Source of the DNA: CAWDDG01 sp963801065
GTDB lineage: Bacteria > Actinomycetota > Actinomycetes > Jiangellales > Jiangellaceae
DNA length: 64,000 nucleotides
Reading direction: 5' to 3'
Assembly: GCA_963801065.1 (NCBI GenBank)
Contig: CAWDDG010000003.1
Location: 1-64,000, forward strand
The position numbers were made by a program, and so were the translations under genes. Each line of letters begins with the position of its first letter. Within the stretch, counting starts at the first letter, position 1. The notes below the pieces were generated by a model. The model searched no databases and was not told the origin of the DNA. It saw only the letters and a program-made list of their open reading frames with translations. Positions 9,503 to 17,581 of this stretch are shown piece by piece.

Positions 9503-10122
9503 GCCTGCACGACGACGCCGTCCGGACGCTCGAGTCCTGGGCGGCGCCCGATCGGGACCAGGACGTCCTGCGTCGGGACTTCCTCACCCACCTGTCGACG
9601 CATCCGGATGGCCTGGCGCGCACCTGCGTTCCGGCCCACGTCACGGCGAGCGCATTGATCGTCTCGCCCGAGCGTGGCGAGATCTTGCTGATGCTGCACC
9701 GCAAAGCCGGAATGTGGCTGCAGGCCGGCGGTCATTGCGAGGCCGGCGACGCCACGCTTGCCGGGGCGGCGCTACGCGAGGCGACCGAGGAGAGCGGCAT
9801 CCTCGGGCTCGTCCTCAGTGGCGATCCGGTGCGCCTCGACCGCCATCCGGCTCCGTGCCGACCCGGCGTCGTGGAGCACCACCTCGACGTGCAGTACCTG
9901 GCGATCGCGCCACCCGGCAGCGTGCCCCGGCGGAGTGAGGAATCGCTGGAACTCGCATGGTTCCCGTACGACCAGCTCCCCTCGCCTTCGGATGTCGACG
10001 CGCTGGTGGCGACGGCGACCGCCGCTTACACCTCGACGTCCGCCGACCACGCGTCGTCGTCGATGCCGGCGGCATGGGTGAGGCCGTCGAGGAAGCCGCG
10101 TGCACGCTCCGACCGCGGGTAG
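9499..10122 (+). CDS. NUDIX hydrolase
   Basis: A 207-residue NUDIX-fold hydrolase, likely acting on a nucleoside-diphosphate derivative. The Nudix box is GGHCEAGDATLAGAALREATEESGI shortened here to its key residues: the GGH turn, the REATEESG metal-binding helix, and one residue more than the classic spacing between them. The GTG start overlaps the preceding stop (GTGA). The last ~33 residues (Ser/Ala/Arg-rich) lie beyond the fold and are encoded on the opposite strand of the metallopeptidase gene, giving a 97-base tail-to-tail overlap. Substrate unknown. Confidence 0.88.
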   Translation: MSLHDDAVRTLESWAAPDRDQDVLRRDFLTHLSTHPDGLARTCVPAHVTASALIVSPERGEILLMLHRKAGMWLQAGGHCEAGDATLAGAALREATEESGILGLVLSGDPVRLDRHPAPCRPGVVEHHLDVQYLAIAPPGSVPRRSEESLELAWFPYDQLPSPSDVDALVATATAAYTSTSADHASSSMPAAWVRPSRKPRARSDRG

Positions 10123-10559
10123 CGGTCGACGAGCGACCAGAACGCCGCATCGTGGTCGACGACCAGCAGATGCGCGAGCTCGTGCACGAGGACGTAGTCG
10201 AGCACCCACGGCGGGACACCCTTGAGGCGCTTCGACACGCGGATCGAGCCGTCGGCAGGCGTGCACGAGCCCCAGCGCGACATCTGGTCACCCGACCAGC
10301 GCACACTGCGCGGGTCGGCGCGTCCGTCCAGATGGCGGCGCGAGAGCTCGCGGGCGCGGGTGAGCAGCTTCTCGTCGCTCGGCCGCCGGCGGCTCTCCCT
10401 GGCCGCCAGCCGCTGAAGCATGGTGTCGACCCAGCGGCGCTCCTCGGCCTTGCTGAATCGCGCCGGGAGGCATACCACGACCCGCCCGCCCTCGCGGTAT
10501 GCCGTGACCGTGCGTTGCCGCCGAGCCGACCGGCGAACCTCGACAACTGGCTCGTCCAT
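10026..10559 (-). CDS. YgjP-like zinc metallopeptidase (M48 family, DUF45)
   Basis: A 177-residue YgjP/DUF45 protein. The zinc motif is VLVHELAHLLVVDHDAAFW, i.e. HExxH plus a downstream His and Phe-Trp. Upstream is RWGSC, the other conserved signature, and the N-terminus VEVRRSARRQRTVTAY is typical. The start is ATG 10559, next to a 605-base gap on its 5' side. The 3' end overlaps the tail of the NUDIX gene. Assigned as a metallopeptidase by motif; its target is not known. Confidence 0.9.
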   Translation of the reverse strand: MDEPVVEVRRSARRQRTVTAYREGGRVVVCLPARFSKAEERRWVDTMLQRLAARESRRRPSDEKLLTRARELSRRHLDGRADPRSVRWSGDQMSRWGSCTPADGSIRVSKRLKGVPPWVLDYVLVHELAHLLVVDHDAAFWSLVDRYPRSERARGFLDGLTHAAGIDDDAWSADVEV

Positions 10560-11164
10560 GGGCGAACCGTACCGGCCGGTCCGGACAGAAACTTCTCGTC
10601 CACACCCGGTGGATTGTGTCCGGGCAGGTCAGCGCCCGTTCTCACGATCCGGCCTCGCCGTCGTCAACAGCAGTTCCCACCGCCCATCCACAATGAGCAC
10701 GGGGTGCTACACAGGAGGTCCACAGAGTTTTCCACAGGTAGTGGACGGATCTGGACCGTTCGCGTTGACCGGGTCACTGCGCCGCCATACGGTCGCGAGC
10801 GACGGGCCCCCTCGGTCCGTCGGCCGGTCGCACGCACGGGGAAGGCGCGCAGAGCGGTTGACGGGACGGGACCCCGCCGCATGCCGGCCGGACGGCCGCC
10901 TCGACACCCTGCAGTCGGGCGGCCGGACGGCCGGCAGCACGTGGGGCCCAGTCCGGGCGCGTTCGAGCAGCCGGCGCCGAGGCACCGCGGAAACGGAGGG
11001 TTGACTGTCGGGATTGCGGGAATCGTCCGGACTGGCCCAAGCTTGCGGCTCCGCGGGGTAGCGGCTCGTTCGCCCGCCGGCTGCCGTAGGGTGTCGCCGA
11101 CGAACGGGTCCCGCCGAGATCCGGCTCCCGCTCACCGACAGCAAGACGAAGACAGGAGGCCACC
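10560..11164. other. 605-bp intergenic region with DnaA-box-like repeats and a GC-rich inverted repeat
   Basis: No convincing gene. Three TCCACA-type motifs lie within 51 bases: 10687-10692, 10719-10724 and 10731-10736; the last is part of TTTTCCACA, one base from a DnaA box. The two closer ones form a 12-base direct repeat. At about 10880-10935 the block GGCCGGACGGCCG occurs twice in a setting that also allows a TGCCGGCCG/CGGCCGGCA stem. The promoters for the flanking divergent genes must lie here; I see no clear -35/-10 pair. Confidence 0.45.
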
Positions 11165-11335
11165 ATGGCCGAGACCGAAACCGAGACCTACTCGGGCGAG
11201 TTCTACTGCGTGAAGTGCAAGGCGAAGCGCGAGGCGACCGGCTACGTCGTCGTCAACGACAAGGGCACGCGGATGGCCAAGGCTGTCTGCCCGGTCTGTT
11301 CGACGAATCTCAACCGGATCCTCGGCAGGGCCTGA
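11165..11335 (+). CDS. DUF5679 small zinc-ribbon protein
   Basis: A 56-residue protein with two CxxC pairs: YCVKCKAKR near residues 14-22 and CPVCSTNL near 42-49. The middle reads EATGYVVVNDKGTRMAKA, the usual DUF5679 core, in which the small protein is thought to bind zinc. An AGGAGG Shine-Dalgarno lies 6 bases before the ATG. A terminator-like hairpin follows 23 bases after the stop. Short enough to be missed by simple gene calling, but codon use and motif support it. Function unknown. Confidence 0.88.
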   Translation: MAETETETYSGEFYCVKCKAKREATGYVVVNDKGTRMAKAVCPVCSTNLNRILGRA

Positions 11336-11358
11336 GCCCAGCGCGGCTCATTGGCGAA

Positions 11359-11388
11359 GGGGCGGCACCCGGCGTGGGTGGCCGCCCC
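11359..11388 (+). terminator. Terminator-like hairpin after the DUF5679 gene
   Basis: GGGGCGGCACCC pairs with GGGTGGCCGCCCC, a 12-base stem with one bulged G and a 5-base loop. It is not followed by a clear T run, which is common for high-GC actinobacterial terminators. Confidence 0.6.
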
Positions 11389-11489
11389 TCACCATGCGGC
11401 CGTCCTGTGGACGACACCGGGCACCCGCCGGTGCCGACCGGCAGGATGGCTACCTGTAGATGGCTCGCGTTGTCCGGGGGAGGTACGCC

Positions 11490-12495
11490 GTGCGCCCGCT
11501 CGTCCACCCGGCCCTGTCCGCAGGTATGGCGCGACACGACCACGGTCCAGATCGGCCTCGACCCGATGCGGGCGATCGTCGTGGCCGGGCTCGGGCCGGT
11601 CGACGCGACCGTGTTCCGGGCGCTCGACGGCGCACACGACGAGCGGGCATTGCGTGATGCAGCGCGGCACGCCGGGGGCGATCCGTCGTCCGCAGATCGC
11701 CTGATCCAGATCCTCCATGCGGCCGGGGTTCTGGTCGACGGTGACGTGACCCACCCCACCGACCTCGACGACGTCCTCGCGCCGGACCAGGCCAGCCTCG
11801 GGCTGCTGACCGGTGCGCCCGACGGTGGCACCGCGGCAGCCGAAGCCCGTCGACGATCGCGCGTCGAGGTGCGCGGCGCGGGCCGGGTCGGCGCCGTCGT
11901 CGCGAGGCTCCTGGCGGCGGCCGGCGTCGGGACGGTCACCGCCGACGACGACGCCCGGATCACGCCCGGCGACCTCGCGCCCGGCGGCCACGACCGCCGC
12001 GATCTCGGCCGTTCGCGTGCTGCCGCACTCGACGAGTCACTGCCGGACCGGGGCGACGATTCACCCCACCGGCCCGACCTCGTCGTGCTCACGCCGAGCC
12101 GGGGCACCGGCCGCGACGAGGCGATGGCACTGCTCCGGCTCGGAGTCGCCCATCTGGTCGCCCGCGTTGTCGAGACGACCGGGGTGGTCGGGCCGCTCGT
12201 CCTGCCCGGACGGTCGTCCTGCCTGCGCTGCCACGACCTGCACCGCGCCGACCGCGACCCGGCGTGGCCCCGTGTCCTCGCCCAGGCCGACAACCAACCG
12301 CCGGGCGTCGCGGCATGCGACGTCACGCTCGCGACCCAAGTCGCCGCCCTCGCCGCCCAGCAGGTGCTGGCGCATGTCGACGGGTTCACGCCCGCCGCGC
12401 TCGACGGAACCGTGGAGATCCGCCTGCCCTATGGGCTGCCGCGACGTCGAGGCTGGCGTCCCCACCCGGCGTGCGGGTGCACGTGGGCGGGGTAA
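11490..12495 (+). CDS. ThiF-family / TOMM leader-peptide-binding-type protein (apparent N-terminal frameshift)
   Basis: About 334 residues resembling the E1-like 'TOMM precursor leader-peptide-binding' proteins: an N-terminal peptide-binding winged-helix-like part (to about residue 90), then a Rossmann segment (VEVRGAGRVGAVVARLLAAAG) and two zinc cysteine pairs, CLRC and CGC near the end. The best start is GTG 11490, with GGGGGAGG 7 bases before it. It reads VRPLVHPALS, then must lose one base near 11520 to continue as QVWRDTTTVQIGLDP, the family's N-terminus. Without the shift, the nearest in-frame ATG is 11446, with no good ribosome site. No YcaO or precursor peptide is nearby, so the role is unclear. 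Confidence 0.72.
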
Positions 12496-12533
12496 CCCTC
12501 CGGCGCCGCGTCGCCGCACCTCCCGAAACTCGG

Positions 12534-13451
12534 TCAGTCGGAGAGAGCGGGGGCGGGCCGGTTCGCCGCGGGGACGACACGTACCTCGAACACGGTCGGC
12601 CAGCGCTTGCCGGTCAGCCACAGTCGGCCGGATCCAGCGTCGACCGCGATGCCGTTCAGCACCTCGTCGGGTTCGGTCGAGCCGACCTCGTCGACCAGCG
12701 GGGACGCGTCGATCCACCCGGTGACCCCGCCGGACGCAGGGTCGATCCGCACGATCCACGGGCTCATCCAGACATTGGCGAGGATCTGGCCGTCGACGAG
12801 CTCGAGCTCATTGAGCAGCTCGACCGGTACGCCGCGGTCGCGGACCTCGACGGTCCGCGTCACGGCGAAGGTCTCCGGGTCGTGCGCAAACAGTCTGCTT
12901 GTTCCGTCACTGCGCCACAACACGTCGCCGTCTCCCGTGAGCCCCCACCCCTCGCCGTCGTAGGTCATCCGCTCGAGCTCGCGCAGCGTGCAGCGGTCCC
13001 GGACGAGAACCTGCTGCTCACGCCAGGTGAGCTGGTACAGCCGGCCGGCGTGGCCGGCGACCCCTTCGCCGAACATCGAGTCGGGCAACGGCTGCTCGAC
13101 CAGGACGTCGCCGCTCCGCGGCTGCACGAGCCGGATCGTGGAGGCTCCGTACTCTCCCGTCCCCTCGTACAGGAGGTGATCTGCGTGGACCAGCCCTTGG
13201 GTGAACGCCGTCTCGTCGTGCGGAGTCCGACCGACCACCTCGACGGTGTACGCGGCCGGCTCCGCACCAGGTCGCGGCGGTACGACCTGCGGACCGGATG
13301 TGCTCACGGCCGGGTCCAGCTCCGGGCACGGACGGTCTGCGGACGCGGCGCCGGTCCCGTCACCACGCCGTCCGTCGACGATGGCAACGGCAACGGCCCC
13401 AACGGCGCCGAGAGCCACCATCACCGAGAGGCCTAGTACTGCCGCCCGCAC
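12534..13451 (-). CDS. Glutaminyl-peptide cyclotransferase (exported)
   Basis: A 305-residue secreted or membrane-anchored glutamine cyclotransferase of the plant/bacterial beta-propeller type (PF05096), forming N-terminal pyroglutamate. Residues 1-25 are a signal peptide or anchor. Family signatures are AFTQGLVH, LYEGTGEYGASTIR, LNELELVDGQILANVW and EPDEVLNGIA. The gene is convergent with the ThiF-type gene and divergent from the ABC1 kinase. Confidence 0.92.
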   Translation of the reverse strand: MRAAVLGLSVMVALGAVGAVAVAIVDGRRGDGTGAASADRPCPELDPAVSTSGPQVVPPRPGAEPAAYTVEVVGRTPHDETAFTQGLVHADHLLYEGTGEYGASTIRLVQPRSGDVLVEQPLPDSMFGEGVAGHAGRLYQLTWREQQVLVRDRCTLRELERMTYDGEGWGLTGDGDVLWRSDGTSRLFAHDPETFAVTRTVEVRDRGVPVELLNELELVDGQILANVWMSPWIVRIDPASGGVTGWIDASPLVDEVGSTEPDEVLNGIAVDAGSGRLWLTGKRWPTVFEVRVVPAANRPAPALSD

Positions 13452-13505
13452 GCCATCAGGCTAACCACCGCGCGGAGCAAGCCCGCATCACGACAGAATG
13501 GTGAG

Positions 13506-14816
13506 GTGAGCGACCTGCCGCGCAGAGCCGTAACGCGTACCGCCAAACTCGCCGCGCTCCCGCTGGGCATCGCCGGCCGGGCGACGCTGGGGTTCGGCAA
13601 GCGGCTCGGCGGGCATCCGGCCGAGCTCGTTGCCGCGGAGGTTCAGCAGCGCACCGCCGAACAGCTGTTCAAGATCCTCGGCGAGCTCAAGGGCGGCGCG
13701 ATGAAGTTCGGCCAGGCTATGTCGATCCTGGAGGCCGCGCTCCCCGAGGAGCTCACCAGCCCCTACCGCGCGACGCTCACCAGATTGCAGGACGCCGCGC
13801 CGCCGATGCCGGCAAAGATCGTTCACGGTGTCCTGAGGGAGGACCTCGGGTCGCACTGGCGGCGCAGGTTCCGGGATTTCGACGACGTCCCCGCGGCAGC
13901 CGCCTCGATCGGCCAGGTCCACCGGGCGACCTGGCGCGACGGCCGCGATGTCGCCGTCAAGATCCAGTACCCGGGCGCCGGCCACGCGCTGCGGGCCGAC
14001 CTGGGGCAGCTCACCCGACTCGGCAGGGTGTTCGGCTCGCTGATCCCGGGCCTGGACGTCCGTCCGTTGCTCGACGAGCTCAAGGACCGGGTCGTCGAGG
14101 AGCTCGACTACCGGATGGAGGCCGACGCGCAGGACGGGTTCGCCTTCGCCTACGCCGACGACCCGGAGTTCGCCGTCCCCGGTCTCGTCCACGGCACCGA
14201 GCATGTCCTCGTGTCGGACTGGCTCGAGGGCAGGCCGCTCTCCGACGTGATCGCCGCCGGCACCCAGGAGGAGCGCGACCGGGCCGGCCTGCTCTACGTG
14301 CGGTTCCTGTTCTCCGGGCCGGCACGGGCCGGCTTGTTGCACGCCGACCCGCACCCGGGCAACTACCGGATCACGCCGGACGGGCGGCTCGGAGTGCTCG
14401 ACTACGGTGCCGTCGCCCGGCTGCCGGAAGGGCTGCCGCGCTCGATCGGCGAGCTGATGCGACGGGCCCTGGCCGGGCAAGCCGACGAGATGCTCGAAGG
14501 GTTGCGCGACGAGGGCTTCGTCAAGCCGCACATACGGATCGACCCAGAGGCGCTGTACGACTACCTCGCACCATTCCTGGAGCCTGCAGCGGTCGAACGG
14601 TTCCACTTCGACCGGCCCTGGATGCGTGGGCAGTTCGCGCGGATCAACGACCCTCGGCGTCCGGGATACACGATCGGACTCAAGCTCAACCTGCCTCCGT
14701 CGTACCTGCTCATCCACCGGGTCTGGATCGGCGGGCTCGGTGTGCTCTCGCAGCTCGACTGCGAGGCGCCCTTCCGGGCCGAGCTCGAACACTGGCTCCC
14801 CGGCTTCGCCGCCTGA
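13506..14816 (+). CDS. ABC1/UbiB-family atypical kinase
   Basis: A 436-residue ABC1 (AarF/UbiB, ADCK-like) protein. The KxGQ-type motif is GGAMKFGQAMSI near residues 64-75, the Ala-rich nucleotide loop is AAASIGQVH near 129, the invariant Lys is in DVAVKIQYPG, and the catalytic loops are LLHADPHPGNY and LGVLDYGAV. There is no transmembrane helix at the C-terminus. Members affect quinone or lipid metabolism; the substrate here is unknown. It sits near whiB7/uvrD2, as Rv3197 does in recalled synteny. Start GTG 13506. Confidence 0.92.
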   Translation: MSDLPRRAVTRTAKLAALPLGIAGRATLGFGKRLGGHPAELVAAEVQQRTAEQLFKILGELKGGAMKFGQAMSILEAALPEELTSPYRATLTRLQDAAPPMPAKIVHGVLREDLGSHWRRRFRDFDDVPAAAASIGQVHRATWRDGRDVAVKIQYPGAGHALRADLGQLTRLGRVFGSLIPGLDVRPLLDELKDRVVEELDYRMEADAQDGFAFAYADDPEFAVPGLVHGTEHVLVSDWLEGRPLSDVIAAGTQEERDRAGLLYVRFLFSGPARAGLLHADPHPGNYRITPDGRLGVLDYGAVARLPEGLPRSIGELMRRALAGQADEMLEGLRDEGFVKPHIRIDPEALYDYLAPFLEPAAVERFHFDRPWMRGQFARINDPRRPGYTIGLKLNLPPSYLLIHRVWIGGLGVLSQLDCEAPFRAELEHWLPGFAA

Positions 14817-14840
14817 GCGTCTGCGGGATGCCCGTCTCCG

Positions 14841-15005
14841 TCACCACCACGCAGGGTCGAGCCGGGCCTCGATCGCGCGCAGGTTCTCGCGCGAGCAGAT
14901 CTCGCAGTAGTGCCGGGTGGCGCCGTTCTCGACGCTGCTCACCCAACCGAGCGGCACGTCGTCGCCGACGGCCTGGATTCCGCAGTTATCACAGGTGACG
15001 CTCAT
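14841..15005 (-). CDS. Small zinc-ribbon hypothetical protein
   Basis: A 54-residue protein with two CxxC pairs (CDNC near residues 5-8, CEIC near 34-37) separated by about 26 residues, then a charged helix ending in DPAWW. The start ATG 15005 is preceded by GGAGGGGAG at good spacing. It lies between two larger genes: its 3' end is 24 bases from the convergent ABC1 kinase stop, and the phosphatase gene is upstream in the same orientation. Function unknown; the four cysteines suggest one zinc. Confidence 0.78.
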   Translation of the reverse strand: MSVTCDNCGIQAVGDDVPLGWVSSVENGATRHYCEICSRENLRAIEARLDPAWW

Positions 15006-15026
15006 CGCTCCCCTCCGATGGTCGTC

Positions 15027-16565
15027 TCATAGTTCCATCCCCTCGCCCAGATACACGAATCCGGGTCCCTCGTCGCGGAACCGAACGCCCGCCGACCGGA
15101 GCGCATCGTCCCAGTCCCCGCGACACGTCGTATCCGCCCCTTCGAACCCATGGTCCGCCGTCAACAGGATGACGACGTCGTCCGCCACGCCGATCAGGTC
15201 CAGATGGTCGAGGAACGCGCCCAGCCTGCGGTCGGCGTCGCGGAGCGAGTCGCGGGCGATCGGCGAGCGCGGCCCGCCGGCATGGTGACCAGCGTCGGTC
15301 ACCGCATGCGACCACCAGGTCAACGCCGGAGCGTCGGACGGTCGCTGCCAGACCGTGAGCATCTGGTCGACGCCGGCGTCGTCGACCTGGGTCGCCCACG
15401 CGTAGTACCCATCCGCGACATGCTCCCGCGTGCCGAGGTACGGCGACCCGTCCGGGTTCGGCAGCGCCCGAGCGAGACTGGTCGCGCCGTCCGACGAACC
15501 GCTCGCGCGAATGACGGCCATCGTGGAGTACCCGGCCCCCCGGTCCACCGGCTCGTTCACGCAGGCGGTCGCCGCCCCTGGGCGCGCCCTGGACACCTGC
15601 TCGAAGACCGTCGCCACGCCCGGCCGCAACCACTCTCCGGATCGATGCCAGGTGGTGGCGTCGTTCGCGTTGACGGTGCGTCCGGTGTCGCGGTCGTGGA
15701 ACCGGTTGCCGAGGATGCCATGCCGGCCGGGACCGACCCCGGTCAAGATCGACGTGTGGTTGGTCAGCGTGAGGCTCGGGAACTCGGCGACGGCGCCGCC
15801 GCGCAGCGCACAGCCTCGCCCGAGAAGGCGCGCGATCGCAGGCAGCTCGCCCTGCGAAGCCAGGTGCAGCAGATCGCCGCAGTGAGCACCGTCCCACAGG
15901 ATGCCGAGCACCCAGCGGGCACCGCGCCCGACCAGTCCGTCCAGAACCGCTCCGTCGACCGGTACCCCAGCGGTGTCGAGCAGGCGTCCCGTCGACGCAT
16001 CGGGCGTCGCCCCGGCCAGCCAGGCCAGCGTCGGGCCGACGTCGCGCAGCCGCGCGTGGTCGTCCACCAGGCCGGTCGCCTCGACACCGGGACCGGACAG
16101 CAGCAGCGGCGCCCGGGACTGCACGACGTCAAGGCTCCCGTGCTCGCCCCGGTGCCCGCCCACCTCGGGGAAGAAGTGCCGTGGCGTGTGTACGACGGCG
16201 AGATCGGGCGCGCGCGCGGTGTCGGAGAAGAGCGAGAGCAGGCGCTCGCCGGGAAACGGGTACGCGTTGCCCGCGTTCGGAGGCGACGGGTTGGCGCACT
16301 CCTCGTCATACGGGAGAAAGGCCATCGGGTCCTGGTTGGCCACCGGGCTGACCCCCTCGACCAGCTCGTCGGGCTCACCCGGCCGCAGCCGAACGGTGCC
16401 GCCGGCATTGGACACGACGACCGCACCGTCGTCCGGCCAGGCGACGAGATCCACCACCTCGGCGAGAACAGGGTCCGTCAGCGCATCCACGGCGCGGTCA
16501 CGCAACGAGTCCACGACAACCCAGTCTTGTCGAACCGGTGCGTCGGTCTGCCACGTCCCCACCAA
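15027..16565 (-). CDS. Alkaline phosphatase-superfamily hydrolase (nucleotide pyrophosphatase/phosphodiesterase-like)
   Basis: A 512-residue protein with the alkaline phosphatase fold. The N-terminal ~220 residues read like an additional, probably degenerate copy: NPDAGN-type and HFFPEVGGHRGEHGS segments. The second half starts LGILWDGAHCGDLLHLA and has the nucleophile region FPSLTLTNHTSILTG, GRHGILGNRFHD, then TDAGHHAGG and LTADHGFEGADT, the metal-binding Asp/His sets. Substrate is unknown (phosphodiester or phosphonate classes are possible). A palindrome array lies 39 bases upstream of its start. Confidence 0.85.
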   Translation of the reverse strand: MVGTWQTDAPVRQDWVVVDSLRDRAVDALTDPVLAEVVDLVAWPDDGAVVVSNAGGTVRLRPGEPDELVEGVSPVANQDPMAFLPYDEECANPSPPNAGNAYPFPGERLLSLFSDTARAPDLAVVHTPRHFFPEVGGHRGEHGSLDVVQSRAPLLLSGPGVEATGLVDDHARLRDVGPTLAWLAGATPDASTGRLLDTAGVPVDGAVLDGLVGRGARWVLGILWDGAHCGDLLHLASQGELPAIARLLGRGCALRGGAVAEFPSLTLTNHTSILTGVGPGRHGILGNRFHDRDTGRTVNANDATTWHRSGEWLRPGVATVFEQVSRARPGAATACVNEPVDRGAGYSTMAVIRASGSSDGATSLARALPNPDGSPYLGTREHVADGYYAWATQVDDAGVDQMLTVWQRPSDAPALTWWSHAVTDAGHHAGGPRSPIARDSLRDADRRLGAFLDHLDLIGVADDVVILLTADHGFEGADTTCRGDWDDALRSAGVRFRDEGPGFVYLGEGMEL

Positions 16566-16603
16566 CAGACCGCGAACGTTGGGCCGTGCGGCTGGAACGG
16601 AAA

Positions 16604-16850
16604 GCGGGACGGCCGGATGCGTAGGCGGGCGTCTAGAGAGCGTTCCGTGGCATGCTTCACCGCCACGGAACGCGGAGCCCGCCGGAGCATCCGGCCGTCC
16701 CGCAGGTGGGTGGCCGGATGCGTAGGCGGGCGTCTAGACAGCGTTCCGTGGCATGCCTCACCGCCACGGAACGCGGAGCCCGCCGGAGCATCCGGCCGTC
16801 CCGCGGGTGGGTGGCCGGATGCGCAGGCGGTTGCATCCGGCCATCCCGCG
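16604..16850. repeat. Tandem array of nested palindromes, 101-bp period (two full copies and one truncated)
   Basis: Copies begin at 16611, 16712 and 16813, exactly 101 bases apart. Each full copy folds on itself: outer arms GGCCGGATGC/GCATCCGGCC, middle arms GCGGGC/GCCCGC, inner arms GCGTTCCGTGGC/GCCACGGAACGC, and a 10-base loop. In copy 1 the outer arm extends to 17 bases (16604-16620 with 16687-16703). Copies 1 and 2 differ at only a few positions. Copy 3 keeps only the outer arms around 10 bases (16813-16842). The array lies between two minus-strand genes. Confidence 0.9.
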
Positions 16851-16857
16851 TAAGGGG

Positions 16858-17109
16858 CTAAACCGAGCGTGCTACCGCCATGCCCGCCAGCCGGCGGGCG
16901 CGCTGGGCGGCGCGCTCGGCCCGGCGCTTGTGCCGACGGGCGGCTACCACGCGCATGGCCATTCGCTCGTGCTCAGCCTCGGCGAGGCGCTCGCGATACT
17001 GCGCGCGCGCAAGGGCTTCATTCATCAAACTCATCTGAGTGCTCCTGAGAATCGGGTCGACGTACTGGCGGACTTTGGTGATCGGGTCGTAGCGGTGGGT
17101 CGGGCTCAT
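16858..17109 (-). CDS. Hypothetical small basic protein downstream of whiB7
   Basis: An 83-residue protein from ATG 17109, highly Arg/Ala-rich in its second half and predicted mostly helical (MNEALARAQYRERLAEAEHE, then arginine-rich repeats). The start is chosen because its N-terminus MSPTHRYDPITKVRQYV is not low-complexity and the upstream GAGAGA could serve as a weak ribosome site. It is co-oriented with whiB7, 94 bases downstream, and ends 8 bases before the palindrome array. I do not recognise a family; it could be a chance frame, though the codon pattern looks coding. Confidence 0.6.
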   Translation of the reverse strand: MSPTHRYDPITKVRQYVDPILRSTQMSLMNEALARAQYRERLAEAEHERMAMRVVAARRHKRRAERAAQRARRLAGMAVARSV

Positions 17110-17203
17110 CGGATCTCTCGTTCTGTCGGGAGCGCGGGCCTGTTGCCCGCGCCCTTGTCTCGCCGTTGGCCGAATGCGGACGCGCAATTGCGTTCATGGT
17201 CGG

Positions 17204-17479
17204 TCACGCTGCTACCTCGGTCTTGCGTGGACGGCCACGCGGCCGCTTGCGCGCGACGACGACGCCGGAGACGAACAGCTCTCCGCCCCAGACGCCCCAA
17301 GGCTCGCGCCGGTCGTGCGCGCCGGCCAGGCACTGTGATCGGACCGGACACTCGTGGCACAGCGACTTGGCGAGCTCGACGTCAGCGGGCGACTCGGCGA
17401 ACCACAGCTCGGGATCGGTCCGGCAGGGGATCGCCGCGTCGGTGTCGACTGCACGGTCGAGGACGCTCGCCAGCATCAC
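17204..17479 (-). CDS. whiB7: WhiB7-type iron-sulfur transcriptional regulator
   Basis: A 91-residue WhiB-family protein. The four iron-sulfur cysteines are in PCRTDPELWF and SLCHECPVRSQCLAG, followed by the family turn EPWGVWGGE. The C-terminal RPRGRPRK is the AT-hook that separates WhiB7 from other WhiB proteins. WhiB7 activates intrinsic antibiotic-resistance genes with the primary sigma factor and activates itself. I start at GTG 17479, 8 bases after GGGAGG; a GTG at 17488 falls inside that Shine-Dalgarno. It is followed by an 83-residue unknown protein and preceded by a long leader with a small reading frame and a terminator. uvrD2 is directly upstream, as in mycobacteria. Confidence 0.95.
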   Translation of the reverse strand: MMLASVLDRAVDTDAAIPCRTDPELWFAESPADVELAKSLCHECPVRSQCLAGAHDRREPWGVWGGELFVSGVVVARKRPRGRPRKTEVAA

Positions 17480-17521
17480 GATGGTCACCTCCCTTCGTGT
17501 CTCGGTCCGGACGGGACATGG

Positions 17522-17559
17522 AAAAGGCCGCGGATCCCGGGTTTCGGGTTCCGCGGCCT
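17522..17559 (-). terminator. Intrinsic terminator (attenuator) in the whiB7 leader
   Basis: On the minus strand a perfect 10-base stem (17550-17559 with 17525-17534) encloses a second 4-base stem, and four T follow at 17525-17522. It lies 22 bases after the leader reading frame's stop and about 45 bases before the whiB7 start, the position expected of a transcription attenuator. Confidence 0.85.
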
Positions 17560-17581
17560 GGAAGGCGCCGGCGTGATGGAG

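Noticed and set aside
11165..12495. A thiazole/oxazole-modified peptide (TOMM) biosynthetic cluster.
   Set aside because: Only the leader-binding-type protein is present; there is no YcaO, dehydrogenase, precursor or exporter nearby.
13488..14792. Long minus-strand frame opposite the ABC1 kinase.
   Set aside because: Shadow of the kinase codons; the sense strand has all kinase motifs and the antisense translation matches nothing.
16604..16850. CRISPR array or insertion sequence.
   Set aside because: The units are contiguous palindromes with no spacers, and no transposase or Cas gene is near; it is a tandem hairpin repeat.
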